Positions 12,042-23,900 of a DNA stretch of 64,000 nt are shown one piece after another (positions within the stretch are counted from its first letter, which is position 1; each line of letters opens with the position of its first letter). This DNA is from Marasmius tenuissimus (Eukaryota; Basidiomycota; Agaricomycetes; Agaricales; Marasmiaceae). The notes under the pieces are model-generated. The model saw nothing but the letters and a program-made list of their open reading frames with translations. It made no database searches and was not told the origin of the DNA. The stretch covers positions 248,001 through 312,000 of the forward strand of contig JAQOTA010000002.1 of the NCBI GenBank assembly GCA_029532415.1, read 5' to 3'. The position numbers and the translations under genes are program-made.

Positions 12042-14876
12042 ATGGATGCCTTCAAGCATTATGCGACAGAGATCTTGACTGGTGTTCCGAAGCCTAATTC
12101 CATCAGCCCTGGTAAGCGAGAGAAGATGAAGACAACCGTACCATCAAAGCTTCACCTTGCGGATCAAACTAGAAAGAACCTTCAAGATGAGATGTTGAAG
12201 AACTTCAAGTTCTCTGAATATCAATATACCATTTATGATCAAGGTGATCTCAATGTATCTCACATTTCAACTTGGATTCTGAGCTTGTGAAAGACCGCGC
12301 AATGACCCAGTACTCTGACCTAAATCTCTACCTGCCAAGCAAGAATGAACGTGTAGTGAATGCTAAACTCACCTGTGTTGATTCCAAGATTCACCCACTC
12401 ATGAACAGTGAGCTTTCCGTTCTATTCACAACAATTTTTCTACCACTCATCCACAATTAAATAGAGAGGTACAATCGGCGCGAGCTTCTGTTCCAATGTC
12501 AGGCTGGTATGGACAACACTCAGGGACATAACCCTTCCAAGAAACGAGAGATCCCCTGGAAAGATGTAGACTGTACATGTTGGATCAGGGTCTTGGTGAC
12601 ATTTGATATAGAAGCCACAAATCGTACGTTGTAAACTGCCATAATGAGACCTGGATTCATTATTTATCCAAATCCAGCATCTGATTTCATTGCCATTAAC
12701 CAGATATCCGGAATCACTTCACACTCCGAGGCATGCCGAGTCCTATCTGACGTTGAGAATGATCCACCAATTCCACTACACCCTCTTGTCCGTGCCCGAG
12801 CTCTCGAGCTTGTTGTCCAGGGGTCTCCGCTCTACTTTCTCTGGTCAGAAATTGAAGAATTTGTCAAGCTACATTTCAATGAAGGCACTCTCGGCACAGA
12901 TTGTCATCGCCTGTTTCTCGAGTCCCATGACACATCATCCTTGTATCGTACTACTCGCCGCTATTTTGGAATCCGCCAACGTAACAAACCCGAGGAAACA
13001 TTACACTCTTGGTACCGCACAGACAATCCCACGCCCCCATCCTCTCTGATACGAGACTCCTGCCTACACTATACACCTCAGATCACAGATGATAAAGAAT
13101 CATGCTTTGAACTTGTACTTGCTACCCCAGATATGAAGAAAGCTGCATGGGACCACGCGCACAAGCAGCACCTCCTGATGGATCTTACCTTTGGCTTCTG
13201 CTCTGCTTCCCTACTCCTCACACTTCTCATGGCTTTCGACAAGAACAGACACGGCGTACCAGTAGGCGCCCTCCTCTTCTCCGCACGTAAACACGCCAAG
13301 GTAACCCATGCCGATTACGATACAAAGATATTAACCAAGCTTGTTGGCACCTGGAAGGATGGACTAGGAACCAATAGTGATGGTGAGAAGATTGATATCA
13401 AAGTCGCTACTACAGATCAAGATCCCCGTGAACGTAATACTCTGGCTGCCCATTGGCCTGAGATATTCTTGCTCCTCTGCACATTCCATGTCTGGCAGTC
13501 CTGGAAGAACGCCCTTAACCGCTTTCTCCGATGTATTCCTGAGGGAGAACCCCGTAAGGAAATTCGACGTCGCCTCGCACAACTCCTCCATCAGCTAATG
13601 TGGAAAATCACATCCTATCCTGATGCCAAGCGCGCATTTGAATCTGAACGCCAGTATCTACTACGCCTTGGACAACGCCGGTCCGCCACAGCAAAGAAAC
13701 AAGCAAAGGGTGGACTAGTCTTTCTCAACTATCTGCTTCAATATCACCTCAAGAGCGAGGACTATTGGTATTCATGGTCTCCTGCTGGTGCTATTGAAGC
13801 CTCCCAGTGTTTGAATATCCCTGTAGATGATGTTCCCCGCACAAACAACCCCCTTGAAGGCTTCAATGGACGCATCAAGAATCAATATATTGCGCCGTAC
13901 ACGCGGGGTGGGAGGCTACCCCGGGTTGATGTCTGGGTCTATGTTTTTGTCACCTATGTCATTCCAGAGCTGTTCAAATCCTTCAGGGATAAAGAGAAGC
14001 ACCAGGAGTTTCATGCCAAGTTTTGCTCAACTGTTCCCACATCTGCTTCTTCTGAACATGTTCCCCCAACATCGCCGGCCTCCTCCACTGCATCAAAACC
14101 TTCATCCTCTCGAAAATCTACTCCTCAGACTCCTGTTGAAACCCCAGAATTCACGGTTGAAGAGTTGGAGCAGGAAGGTGATGTGGAAGACAAGGAAATT
14201 GGAGAGGATCTTGGAAAGGTCCTTGCCCAAGATAGTGATGAAGAAGCTGAAGTTGACGATGAGGAGCTTCTCCAACTAGACAAGGAGACATCTGCCTTTG
14301 TTGGTAAGAGGTAATTTACATTTCTGCATCATTTCTACTAATCCATGGACAGAGGAGACTCAGTTTGACTTTGACCTGACCGAGGATGAGCCCGCACTTG
14401 ATGCAGAAGAGATTCTCTCTCAGCTCCAAGCCCTTGACACTTCGTATTACACCTCTCACGACGACGACTCTCGCTTCCTTTCATCTCCGGCTCCATCATT
14501 TGTCGAGGATACATACATCCCACGGTCCCCTCCCAAACGCCAGCTCCCTCTTCCTCAGATTGTTTCATCCGTATCTGGCCTATCACATGACACTGTCTCC
14601 CATGTATCAGAAACCCAGTTCTCATCAGGTTCATCAGATTTGCCCACTTCACCACCCTCATCCATATCCTCAGACAGCTTATTGGTCCATCCTGCAACAA
14701 CACCCACAATGTCCCCTCAGGCCGCCATCCCCCGTGTGACAAGCAGCAAACAAGCTAACGCTATTATGGAACTGGTGCAGGCACAAATGAAATTTGTTGA
14801 GGCCGCAAAGGGATTTATTGCTCTTACGGATGACACAGACGCCGTGCACACCGCCATTTCGGACCCCTGGGTCTGA
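12042..14876 (+). CDS. Mutator-like element (MULE) transposase, multi-exon
   Basis: DDE transposase of a MULE DNA transposon, acting in the nucleus on the element ends. Exons that keep one frame are 12042-12243, 12294-12407, 12465-12623, 12678-14303 and 14353-14876, with introns of 50, 57, 54 and 49 bp, giving 874 residues. The early part has a FAR1-like zinc-binding look (YNRRELLFQCQ, then KREIPWKDVDCTCWIRV). The catalytic core shows the first Asp in QHLLMDLTFGFC, the second in VATTDQDPRERN, the MULE-specific Cys/His in LLCTFHVWQSW, and the Glu in RTNNPLEGFNGRIKN. The C-terminal third is acidic and rich in Ser/Pro. A possible extension in another frame (to 15078, SPRVPLSPSAPHESSSF) suggests a small frameshift or a missed intron at the very end. 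The core has no break, so the copy may be recent. The superfamily call rests on the D-D-(C/H)-E order. Confidence 0.85.
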
Positions 14877-15078
14877 AAGCCCTCCCTCCACATCTACATT
14901 CCCATCAACCCCACCTCATTCCCCAACATCCTACCGTTCCTCAATTTCTCCCCGCGTACCTCTCAGCCCGAGTGCCCCCCATGAGTCATCTTCATTTGAC
15001 GACAAAGCGGCCATCGTGCTTGCCGGTTTCGAGAAGCAGAACAAGGCTCGATGTGTTCAGTTCCGAAACATTGTTTAA

Positions 15079-15640
15079 ATCTGTACAATAGACTCACTTT
15101 TGTGTATTATCATGCAGTGTAAATTACAGGTCATTCCACTACCAAAAACTGTCACGAGCAGGTTACTCGACAATCGATTCACCGGGAATTAATCCTATCC
15201 TATGTGATTGTCACATCACGTGACTCTTTCTGAGGGTGGGTACAAACTCTGGGTGACGTAGTGTTGCCACTAGGTGGGCTGAATTGTGGGTTTTCGAGGG
15301 TGGTTTGGTTTCAAACCAAACCGTGACATCATACCGGTTTGGCCAAACCGGCATTCCAGTTCAGTTTCAACTCAGTTTCAAACCGAAAAACTGGTTTAAA
15401 CCAGGTGTCCCTAATGTTTGGTTAGGATATACATAATGTTGGAATAAGATAGCAGTACTAACAATTCTTGATACTTTTGATGAAAATGGTGGGCAGAACA
15501 TCATTAAAGAAGAGGGAAAGGGCAGAAAATGCCCAAGATGGCTGTCATGTGACAAACTACTGGTGGGGCGCTTTTCCCACGCCAAGCATTGATTCAGATT
15601 TAGGGCTTCTCTTGGTCACTCAGGTTGGCTAATCTGTAGG
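15079..15640. other. Repeat-like flank downstream of the MULE transposase
   Basis: At about 15295-15405 the motif GGTTTGGTTTCAAACC and relatives recur in both orientations, including the palindrome ACCGGTTTGGCCAAACCGG. This could be part of the subterminal region of the MULE, but no matching sequence was recognised upstream of 12042. No gene was seen. Confidence 0.45.
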
Positions 15641-18324
15641 TTGATCACAACAACAAAACCTGGGGTGGCATCAATGATGACAATTCACCCTACTCTCCTG
15701 ATGACTTGGTGGCTTGATGTGTCAGCAGTGAGGAATCCAGTTCCAAGTTTGAAGACGTTCAGTTGGCTTTGTCAGAGCAATCGGAGGTTGAGGAGGAACT
15801 TACCGAGGAGGAGTCTGAGGTTGAGGAGGAGCCTGCTGTCACCCAGAAGACTCGTCAAAAAAAAAAAGGGCACCGGCATCTTCAAGAAGACCCATCAGCA
15901 GATGAAGAAGCAGAAGGAAAGAGGGAAAGTGAGGTTGCTGAAGCAGCAGGCAAGGGAGAGAGAGCAAAACAAGACAGAGGTGGGGAAGAGGAACAGAGCT
16001 GGCAAGAAGCCATCGAAGAGAACCAGCAAGTCAACAAAGACCACCAAGGAGTCAACTGACCCACAAGGAGAAGCTGACAACACCAAGGACTTCCCCCTGG
16101 ATGGTGATGACTTCACTGGCCCCTTTAAGCCTGATCCACTCAGCGACAAGGCAAAAGCATGTGCCGAGGAGGCATACAAGCTTTAACTCGCAACCATATA
16201 TGCCATCACAAAGGATGAGGGTGAGTCTCCCCAGATGGTCTTGCCACACATCCACGACAAACACCTCCCCAGCACTGTAAGGCAAGTGAATCCTTGGAAC
16301 ACATGGTTGGCCTACTATGTGGAGCATGGCAAACACAAGAAGCCTGACAATCATGAGCCAACTATTCTTCCCCTAACGTATTGGTTTACTTACTGACTCC
16401 CTGGCTTTAGTGACTGCTGCAGAGTGGACCACTTTGTTGTGTGACATCTATCATGCATACATTGAGCAGAAGAAGCAAGAGAGAAACACCAAATCCGTGC
16501 ATGAGGCTTTGTTGGAGGAAATTTGTTGGTTTGAGGAGTGATTCATGACCTTTTGAGACAAGAAAAAGCAGGAGGGCAAGTTCAATACAATCCTGGTGAG
16601 GATACTTGCTCCCTTCCTCAATTTGGTGTGTTTGTTTGAGTTTGGGTTTGTCTTGTCAGCAGCCACTTGTCTAACATTTCATTCTGTTGTCTTTCCCACT
16701 AGGCACAGCATGCCCAACAGTACTACAGCATTCACATCTTTGGTTATGCCATTGTGACAGAGCATGACCTCTCCAGTTGCAGCTGTAGCTGCATCTGGGG
16801 TGCTTCTCTGGAGTTTGGGATGCTGAAGGAGCGCAATCCGACTAAGCTGACCACTCAAATGACGAATATTGACACTATGTTCTGGTAAGTTTGGACATTC
16901 GAGGTGATTTGACCTTAACTGACCTTGCTGTTGCCTTGTTTGCAGAGTTATCAAAATGGAACTTCGAGACATCCTGGCCCTTGATTGAGACGTCGCCCTC
17001 CTACTGATGAAGAAGCCATCCGAGCAACATGACAAGCAAGCCTACCTTTGTTGTATCACCACTGCTGCCCTTGCCAACAACACAAGGCTCTATTAAATGG
17101 CAAACAGCTCTCCTTTTACACTTGGGCCAAGTGTGCGGGCAAATGCAAGCTTGTTATGCAAAATTGGCCTGTTGGGATTGCTTTCCCAGGCGTAGGACCC
17201 AGGAAATGGCATAGTCTGTCACAAAGCGAGATCTTGAAGGTGATAGGCATGCAGATTGAGTTCCTCAAAAGGGTTCAAAAGGGGGAAGCAACCAAAGATA
17301 AATGACAGTCATGTAACTTTTTAAAGGTTGAGAGGTGGACCAAGGGTAAGTTTGCATTATGTGTTCAAAATGAGCGTGGACTTACTTGTTTTCTCAGACA
17401 AGATTGAGTTGGGGCCAGCAGAGCAGGCCAAGCTCCCAATTGTGACCGATACCAACAGCAACATTGTCCTAATATATGAGGATGGGCTCGTGGCCAATGG
17501 CATAGATGCTGAAGAGGAGTTGGAAAAGGAATTGGCACCCAAGAAGAGGAATAAGGGGAAGAAGGGCGGAAAGGGGAAGAGCAGGGAGAGGGATATGGGG
17601 GAGACATCAGAGACACCACCAAGGGTTTTGGCTGCAGCTCAACAGAAAGTGTTTTATACAGACGATAAGAGAGAGGAGAACGAGAACAGAGCAGAGGGAG
17701 AGGGTTCTGGACACTGCTCGTGTCCCGCATCAAAGAACATGGTGTGGTCTCAATTGTTCAGCTCCTACAATGAGGAAGGGGTAGACGACGACAAGCTTCC
17801 CTGTGGAGAAAGCTCATCCACACAACCAGCTCATCCAACAACAAAGTTTGTCGAAGTTGATGGTTTGACTTCTCCCCCCAAAGGCGCCAGGACTCTGTTT
17901 GACAAGGACTACAAAGGTGATAACAGCAACAACGACAATCTATACGAAACTTGCTGCAACCTCCCCCCCATTTTGGAACATCTCTCCCTGTTGCGGGCCC
18001 TTCCAACCCAAGGGTGAACCTTGAGGACCTCAACAAGGATTATCTCAATCCAAGTCTCATCCTCTGCCTTGTCCCATGCCTTGTCCTGGCAGTGCCAGCA
18101 ACACCTCCACTCAAGCCGAAAGAGAGTGTTAGGGCCCGCCCCTGGTTCCTAGACACACCCAACCACCAAGCTGCGCCGCATCTGTAGACCCAGAGGCAGC
18201 TGGACCAGCTCCTCATTTGGACTTGCAATTTGTCAATGCAGTGTTCCAGAAACGAAAGAGGTCTGATACTGACAATGGTGGGCCCCCAGCTAAGAAGGGG
18301 AAGGAAAATGGTAACAAGAAGTAA
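15641..18324 (+). pseudogene. Decayed lysine-rich ORF set, probably transposon-borne
   Basis: Several plus-strand pieces read as one decaying gene. The first is acidic then lysine/arginine-rich (QKTRQKKK, then GKKPSKRTSKSTKTTKESTD). It changes frame at a run of A (about 15858-15868) and then meets an in-frame TAA at about 16184-16186, after which the open sequence continues with VNPWNTWLAYYVEHGKHKK. Further open stretches follow at about 17105-17305 (WPVGIAFPGVGPRKWHSLSQ) and 17400-18017 (a KRNKGKKGGKGK segment), and the set ends with a basic tail at about 18320. I do not recognise a defined domain. Similar hypothetical proteins are common in repeat-rich Agaricomycete genomes, which is why I link it to a mobile element. 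Breaks in frame and the stop argue against function. Confidence 0.45.
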
Positions 18325-18498
18325 TTACGTTGTGTTGACTTTAGTTATGTATGTAAATCATGATCTGATAGCTGTGGGTTGTACTTAGTAGGTCGATTGT
18401 CTTGTACTATTCTGCTGTATGTAAAATATTGAATGCATTTGATTGTCTACATAAACAGCCATGGACAGAAGTTGTGAATAGTTGCAGATACTGGTAGC

Positions 18499-19014
18499 TG
18501 GTACATACCAGGTCACTGGGATCAAGGTGGTATATACCAAGTGCCTTGAAGTGAAATGGTACATACCAAGTCCGGTAACCTGTACAATTTTCCTGACATA
18601 GAAAGAGAGGTTCTAGAATACTTGGTCGAATGGATTTGAGCTATCTTGAGATAGCATAGTGCTGTTTGAAGCACAGTCCCTGAGGTTTTGGAACATCTGA
18701 GGCCCTTGTGAATGGACCCCTCCATGAATACATCATTGCGAGGCAACAAGGCTTCAAGAGTGTTGGTGCAATGCATTGATGGGGGGGGGGGCTGCACCAA
18801 TGACAAAAGGGATGTACTCAGTGTGAGTGGATGGGATATGGTGCATACCAAGTACCCAAGATGAGGCTGATATATACCAAGTGGTGGAATCAAGGTGGTA
18901 TATACCAATATATGCAAACATGGGACATACCATGTCTGCATGGGGTATATGGTATGTACCACCGTCTTTGAGATGGTACATACCAGGTGTCTGTTAGGTT
19001 GATGGTATATACCA
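18499..19014. repeat. Cluster of palindromic 12-mer TGGTAYATACCA
   Basis: About ten copies of TGGTATATACCA or one-base variants lie at 18499, 18528, 18557, 18839, 18868, 18896, 18921, 18950, 18974 and 19003. TGGTATATACCA equals its own reverse complement. Most copies are followed by AG or AAGT. Spacing is irregular (about 22-30 bp in two groups separated by 270 bp). A further variant sits at about 19606. Such clusters of a protein-binding palindrome are known as subterminal repeats of DNA transposons. No protein is linked to it here. Confidence 0.7.
18780..18791. repeat. Poly-G run
   Basis: A run of about eleven G within the palindrome cluster. A longer run of about seventeen G lies at 19430-19447. 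Both are simple homopolymers and sites where sequence length is uncertain. Confidence 0.7.
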
Positions 19015-20211
19015 GATGTGCCATATCCACATTAGGCAGTGAAAATACTACAGTCCTCACAGTGTTAAGAAGCAGAACTCCTAGCAGTGGTATGAGTCTT
19101 GTTTCCATTGATTATTTATTCAATAATCCAACACAGTTTTTCAAATAACTCTTGGTTCATACACTGAGTAAACACATATAGCAATATGTATATATCTAGG
19201 AGTAGGAATGGGTATGGTGGCATGGTGAACATGACATATGATGGCTTGTTGAATGCATGACATCTTGGATAGGCATGTAGTGTGTGTGGGATTGCTTTGC
19301 CAGGTGCTGGGTACTGGGTGAGTTCTGAAGAAGTGTTGAGGGCTATATGGGTTCAAATGGTCATGTATATGGAAGTGCCTGGCCTGCACAACAAGTCCAT
19401 ACAGAATTACACTCTGATGGGGAGCTGGAAGGGGGGGGGGGGGGGGTTTGTTCAGTAATTCTGGGGCAATGATGCCAGCAAGTTGTATCCCTGAATGGAG
19501 GTAGCATTGGTACTTGCATGTGTATGAGAGTGCATATGAAGGCCCATGGCAAAGTATGCACAATTTGGGAGCAAGAAAGGGCTATTTTTGATAAAATTTC
19601 GAACCATGGTATATATCATGGAGGGGTGTCAGGAGTCCCACCATCTGGTAGATGATGGTACAAATTCTTGACTTGTGTTAGATACCAGGGGGTCTGGTAG
19701 ACTACCTTGGTAGGACACCCCTAGTAGGTGTTTCTTTTTAGGGAGGTAATTACAGCTAATTTGGTCTAGAATCAGTATGCCTGAAGTGCAGATAGAGTGA
19801 ACTCAAGTGCAGGCTGGGGGATTATCAACGTTCTTGGATTGTTTGACACTGATGAACTAAAACTGACTTTTTTCCTCATGCTCATATTCAGGAATCAGAC
19901 AATATAGCACCTAGAATTCAAAACGCCAACATCATTGAACTTTTGGATACTGAAGCAATTGAAATAAATAACCTCAACCATCAACACATGCAGAACAACC
20001 ACAACCACAACCTGAGCCGATTGCAGGTTAGCCCCTTCCTCTATAACAATCCAGATAAATATCGATCACAGTGCACTGCCCAGGCAGGGAACAAATTTCT
20101 ATAAAGCCGGCTCACAGATAAACAAGAATACAAAAGACAGCTTCAGAAAGCAAGACAGGAAACAAGGAATGCCAAGGTGGCACAATTTCCCAGTGGGCGT
20201 CACTTGAAAGC
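19015..20211. other. No supported gene
   Basis: Apart from the G-run at 19430-19447 and one degenerate palindrome near 19606, nothing is recognisable. Minus-strand frames across this stretch are translations of the palindromic repeat and are not genes. Confidence 0.5.
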
Positions 20212-20927
20212 TGTCACGAAGTGCTGAGCGTCTATCAGAGATGGCGAAGGCAGAGGGGAGTGATAGCAAGTTTGGAGAAGAGCAGTGGGCTTGACTCAGA
20301 CAGAGATAAGGCAGAAACTGGTCCCAACGACAAGAGGTCAAGATGAGGAACCAGGTGAAGACTAGCTAGCTTATATACCTATCCTATGGTCAGAGCTGGA
20401 GTCGGAGTGAGTAAGTATGAGTCAAGGATGAATAAGAGAATGAGTCGGTATGAGATAATGATGAGCCGGCATGACGCCTAGCGCAGAGGACTACAACATG
20501 GCTACACTACTACTTACCAGAGAGGAGTTTAGAGAGATAGAGGCGAGACGTAGAAGCTCAAGCACACACTGTAGATTCAAGTAGAGAACTACAAGCTTAT
20601 ATACATGTAGAGTCAATAGTAAATACCATATAAGGATGACAATAGAATTTGTACATATGATCATAAGTAGAAATGATGAATGGAACAATAGTCCAGCATA
20701 ATGGTGGGAAGTAAGAACCTGGACTTCGGATATACCGGGATCTAATAATAGTCCACGGATTCAACAGATAATGGGATGGCTGCGTGATGTGGGTTAAGGC
20801 TGCACAATGGTGGGCTAAGAGAGAGAGAGTCATGAGAAGAAAGATGCATAGTAAGTGACCATGAGAAAAGAACATGTGATAATCATGTGAGCAACTGGTG
20901 GAGGGGAAAAGTGGCGTCTTCATGACA
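20212..20927. mobile_element. LTR related to 6470-6957, interrupted by a second LTR
   Basis: The ends TGTCACGAAG and CTTCATGACA and most of the interior match the solo LTR at 6470-6957. It is split by a 308-bp insertion (20459-20766). Without it the LTR is about 403 bp. No 5-bp direct repeat was found at its flanks (AAAGC against GGCTT), so it may not be an intact solo LTR. A broken copia polyprotein lies just to the right on the minus strand, but the sequence next to the LTR does not look like a polypurine tract or a primer-binding site, so a link is unproven. Confidence 0.8.
20459..20766. mobile_element. Nested solo LTR with GATAA target duplication
   Basis: The inserted sequence starts TGATGAGCCG and ends GATTCAACA (TG...CA). 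It is flanked by GATAA at 20454-20458 and 20767-20771, and the uninterrupted relative at 6470-6957 has one GATAA at this place, so the empty site is visible. The interior has an LTR-like TTATATACATG box. It is a different LTR family from its host. Confidence 0.88.
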
Positions 20928-23900
20928 GGCTTGGGGCATTGGTAGAGTCTTCTTGGGCCTGTGCCTTACGAGTCTGGGCGAGTTTTTCATTGTAATAAGA
21001 TTGCCCATCAGGGAGGGTCTTCTACTTAGTGGTTGGTGGGGGAGTTGGGGGAGTTGTCTTTTCCAAAGGTAACGTGGAGGAGGCTGGTCCAAGAGGCTCT
21101 TGCTCTAATTCTGATTTTGCTCCACTTAGCTCTGTAAGATCCTCAAAAGGGTTGTCTCCGCAGCCAGCCTCTTGAGGTCTTGCAACGCCACAAAGTTCAA
21201 AGTTGTTGGCACATGAGATAAAGTCAAAAGAACCAGCCAAGGGCGGAACCAGTGGTGTGATGGGTGTTTGCTGAGCAATGATTGAGGTCTGTGATGATAA
21301 GCCTAGGCCCTATCAGACAACGCGTTAGCATGCTCCTCAGCAGACCATAGGAGATGGTGGTAAACAGCTGTATATACCTATCAGACGACGCATTAGCATG
21401 CTAGTACGCATATCGTAAGTACAATGTGGAGTAGTGATGATAATGAAAAGACATACCTCCTCAGCAGATCATAGGAGATGGCGGTAAACGGCTGAGGAGG
21501 ACGTGAAGCAAAGAGCAACCTATAAACTAAGGCACAGTGTGCCAGTGCCATATATTCTGCCTCCGTTGCCGATAGCGCTACAGCTTTTTGTTTCAAGGCC
21601 GACCAGGAAATCAAACCCCTGAACATGAACACTGCATACCCAGAGATACTCTGTTGGTCAGCTACATCCAATGCCCAGTCTGCATTGGTGAACGCAACAT
21701 CATTGAGTGTTTTCGACATGAGGACCTTGTCTCCACCATGGTCACCCCCATACTCTAGTGCATAGTCCATGGTACCTGCAAGATATCACAGAAGGCTAGG
21801 AGATGCATCTTCGTAGGTTTGGGGTTGTATTGACTAAGCACCATGACTGCATATGATATGTCGGGGCAGGTGCAAATGGCCAGGAACAGGAGCAAGCCAA
21901 TGAATGCCTAGTATATTTTATGAAGGCAATCGGGATCAGAGGGAATATCTGGGAGAGACCCCTGTGGCACAGTGGGTAAGTTGGAAACTTTACAATGGAA
22001 AGGAAGCTGAGCTTTAGACACATTTGAGAGGTTGTATTTCCCAAGAAGTTCCTCAATGTATGGCCATTGATGAAGCCATGCACAGCACAAATCCCAATCA
22101 TGGATAATGGAAATACTGAGGTATAGTTTTGGTTCACCAAGATCTGTGATAACAAACTCAGCTCCTAGTTCTGTTAGCAACTATCGGTATCATGATTCCG
22201 ATTTTGTGCTGAATAAGCTGTCATCAACATGAATTGCAATCTCCAAGTCCAACGACTCGCCTACAGAACAAACATTCTCCGGAGGGGATGTCCATGTACA
22301 GCAGAATACCGCGCTGTCCAATGGTCATCTACTGAAACCCAGTCTCTGCAGAGCTCCCCACAGACACTTGGACCATTTGGCACCTGCCTGTTTAAGTCCA
22401 TATAACACATGTTAGAGAATGTAGCATGTAGATTTGTCGGGCAGTGGATATCCAGGTACCTGCTTGCAATAGACTGTTTCCAAAAGCGGAGCATTCAGGA
22501 AGGCCATCTTGAAGTCAAAGACAAACAGATGGCAATCCTCTTTGACTGCACAAGTGATGGTCATGTGTATGCTGGACAACTGAGCAACTGGTGCATAAGT
22601 GTTGCCATAGTCACCTGGTTGTTGGCTGTAACCCTGTGCCGCAACATGAGCTTTGCACTTGACAATGTTGCCATTCTCGTCATACTTGAATGTGTATACC
22701 AACTTCATACCCACCGGGTGTACACCATTTGTTTTCTGAACCATCCGGAACACTTCCTTTCTCTCCAAGCTTGCCAGTTCCTTAGCTTCCGCTGCCTTCC
22801 AAAGGTCAGAATCCAGGCGTGAATAAGCTTCTTGTTGATTTGTCGGAGGAACTTTGAGGTTCACAGTCCTATGACATGCATCTGCCAGTGCCACAAAATC
22901 ATGGTCTAGTACCTTTGAGTGTTGCGCCACTACATGCACTTCCTGCTCTTGAGAAATGATCGGTTCTGCTATTGGTTCTGACAGAATTGCATTCTCAATT
23001 GCAGCATGAGACATCAGAAGGGCCTGAGCTGGCACCATCACTACTGCATTGTGGTCAACCTCTGATCTGTGACGTCATAGTTCCTGAAGCCACTTGTCTT
23101 GTTTCCAGATCTTCTCCTGCCATTCCTCTCCCTGCTCCGTAAACTCTTGTGTCCTCTGTGGGCAAACACAATACTCAGTGGATCTGACTTCACAGACTAG
23201 TTTTGGTCTCAAAGGTAAGTCCATTGTCCTATCTAGTGAAACAACTGGAACAGACACCTCATGTTCAGAAGTTGGCTGAGGAATATTCACAGGAGACGGC
23301 AGTCTCTGTCAGTCTTGTTCTGCTGGTGCATAGTAGTTGTCAGGAGCTTGACCCAGATACACAGGAACGTTCTTGTCAAACATGACATCACAGGAAAACC
23401 TGTAATGTCCATGTAGGTCCCTGACCCTCTATCCTCTACGTCCCTCTTCATACCCAACAAATATCGCCTTGTATCAACGGGGACTCCCTTTTTGTTGTAG
23501 CTCTGGAGGTATCAAAACCCAGCAACAACACCCAAAGACTCGCAAAGTCAAATAGTCCGGTTTCTTTTCATGGACCATTTCGTATGGCATAGTACCATCA
23601 GGCAGTGATGTGGTTGGTAATCTGAAGCAAACGTTAGCTGCTGTTCAGACTGCATCCTCCCAAAACAATAAGGGATGATTTGCCCAGACAAGGAGTATGG
23701 CCATGTTGTCTTCCAACATACGAAGAAAACACCCAGCACTCCCATTCTGAGGATGTGCATATGTCATTGTTAATTGTATCTGTATTCCTTTCTCCCTGTA
23801 CCAGTCCAGCAGTTCACCTTCAGCTTGTTCACCAGATCCATCACACCGGACATTCTTCATTCATGCCTCCATAAAGTTCTCCCATTGCGTGAGCACCATT

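Noticed and set aside
18522..19108. Minus-strand ORFs of 72-146 codons with repeated WYVP/WYIP words
   Set aside because: These are translations of the palindromic TGGTAYATACCA repeat, not proteins.
18780..19447. Poly-G runs as G-quadruplex regulators
   Set aside because: They are simple homopolymers in mobile-element debris with no gene nearby to regulate.
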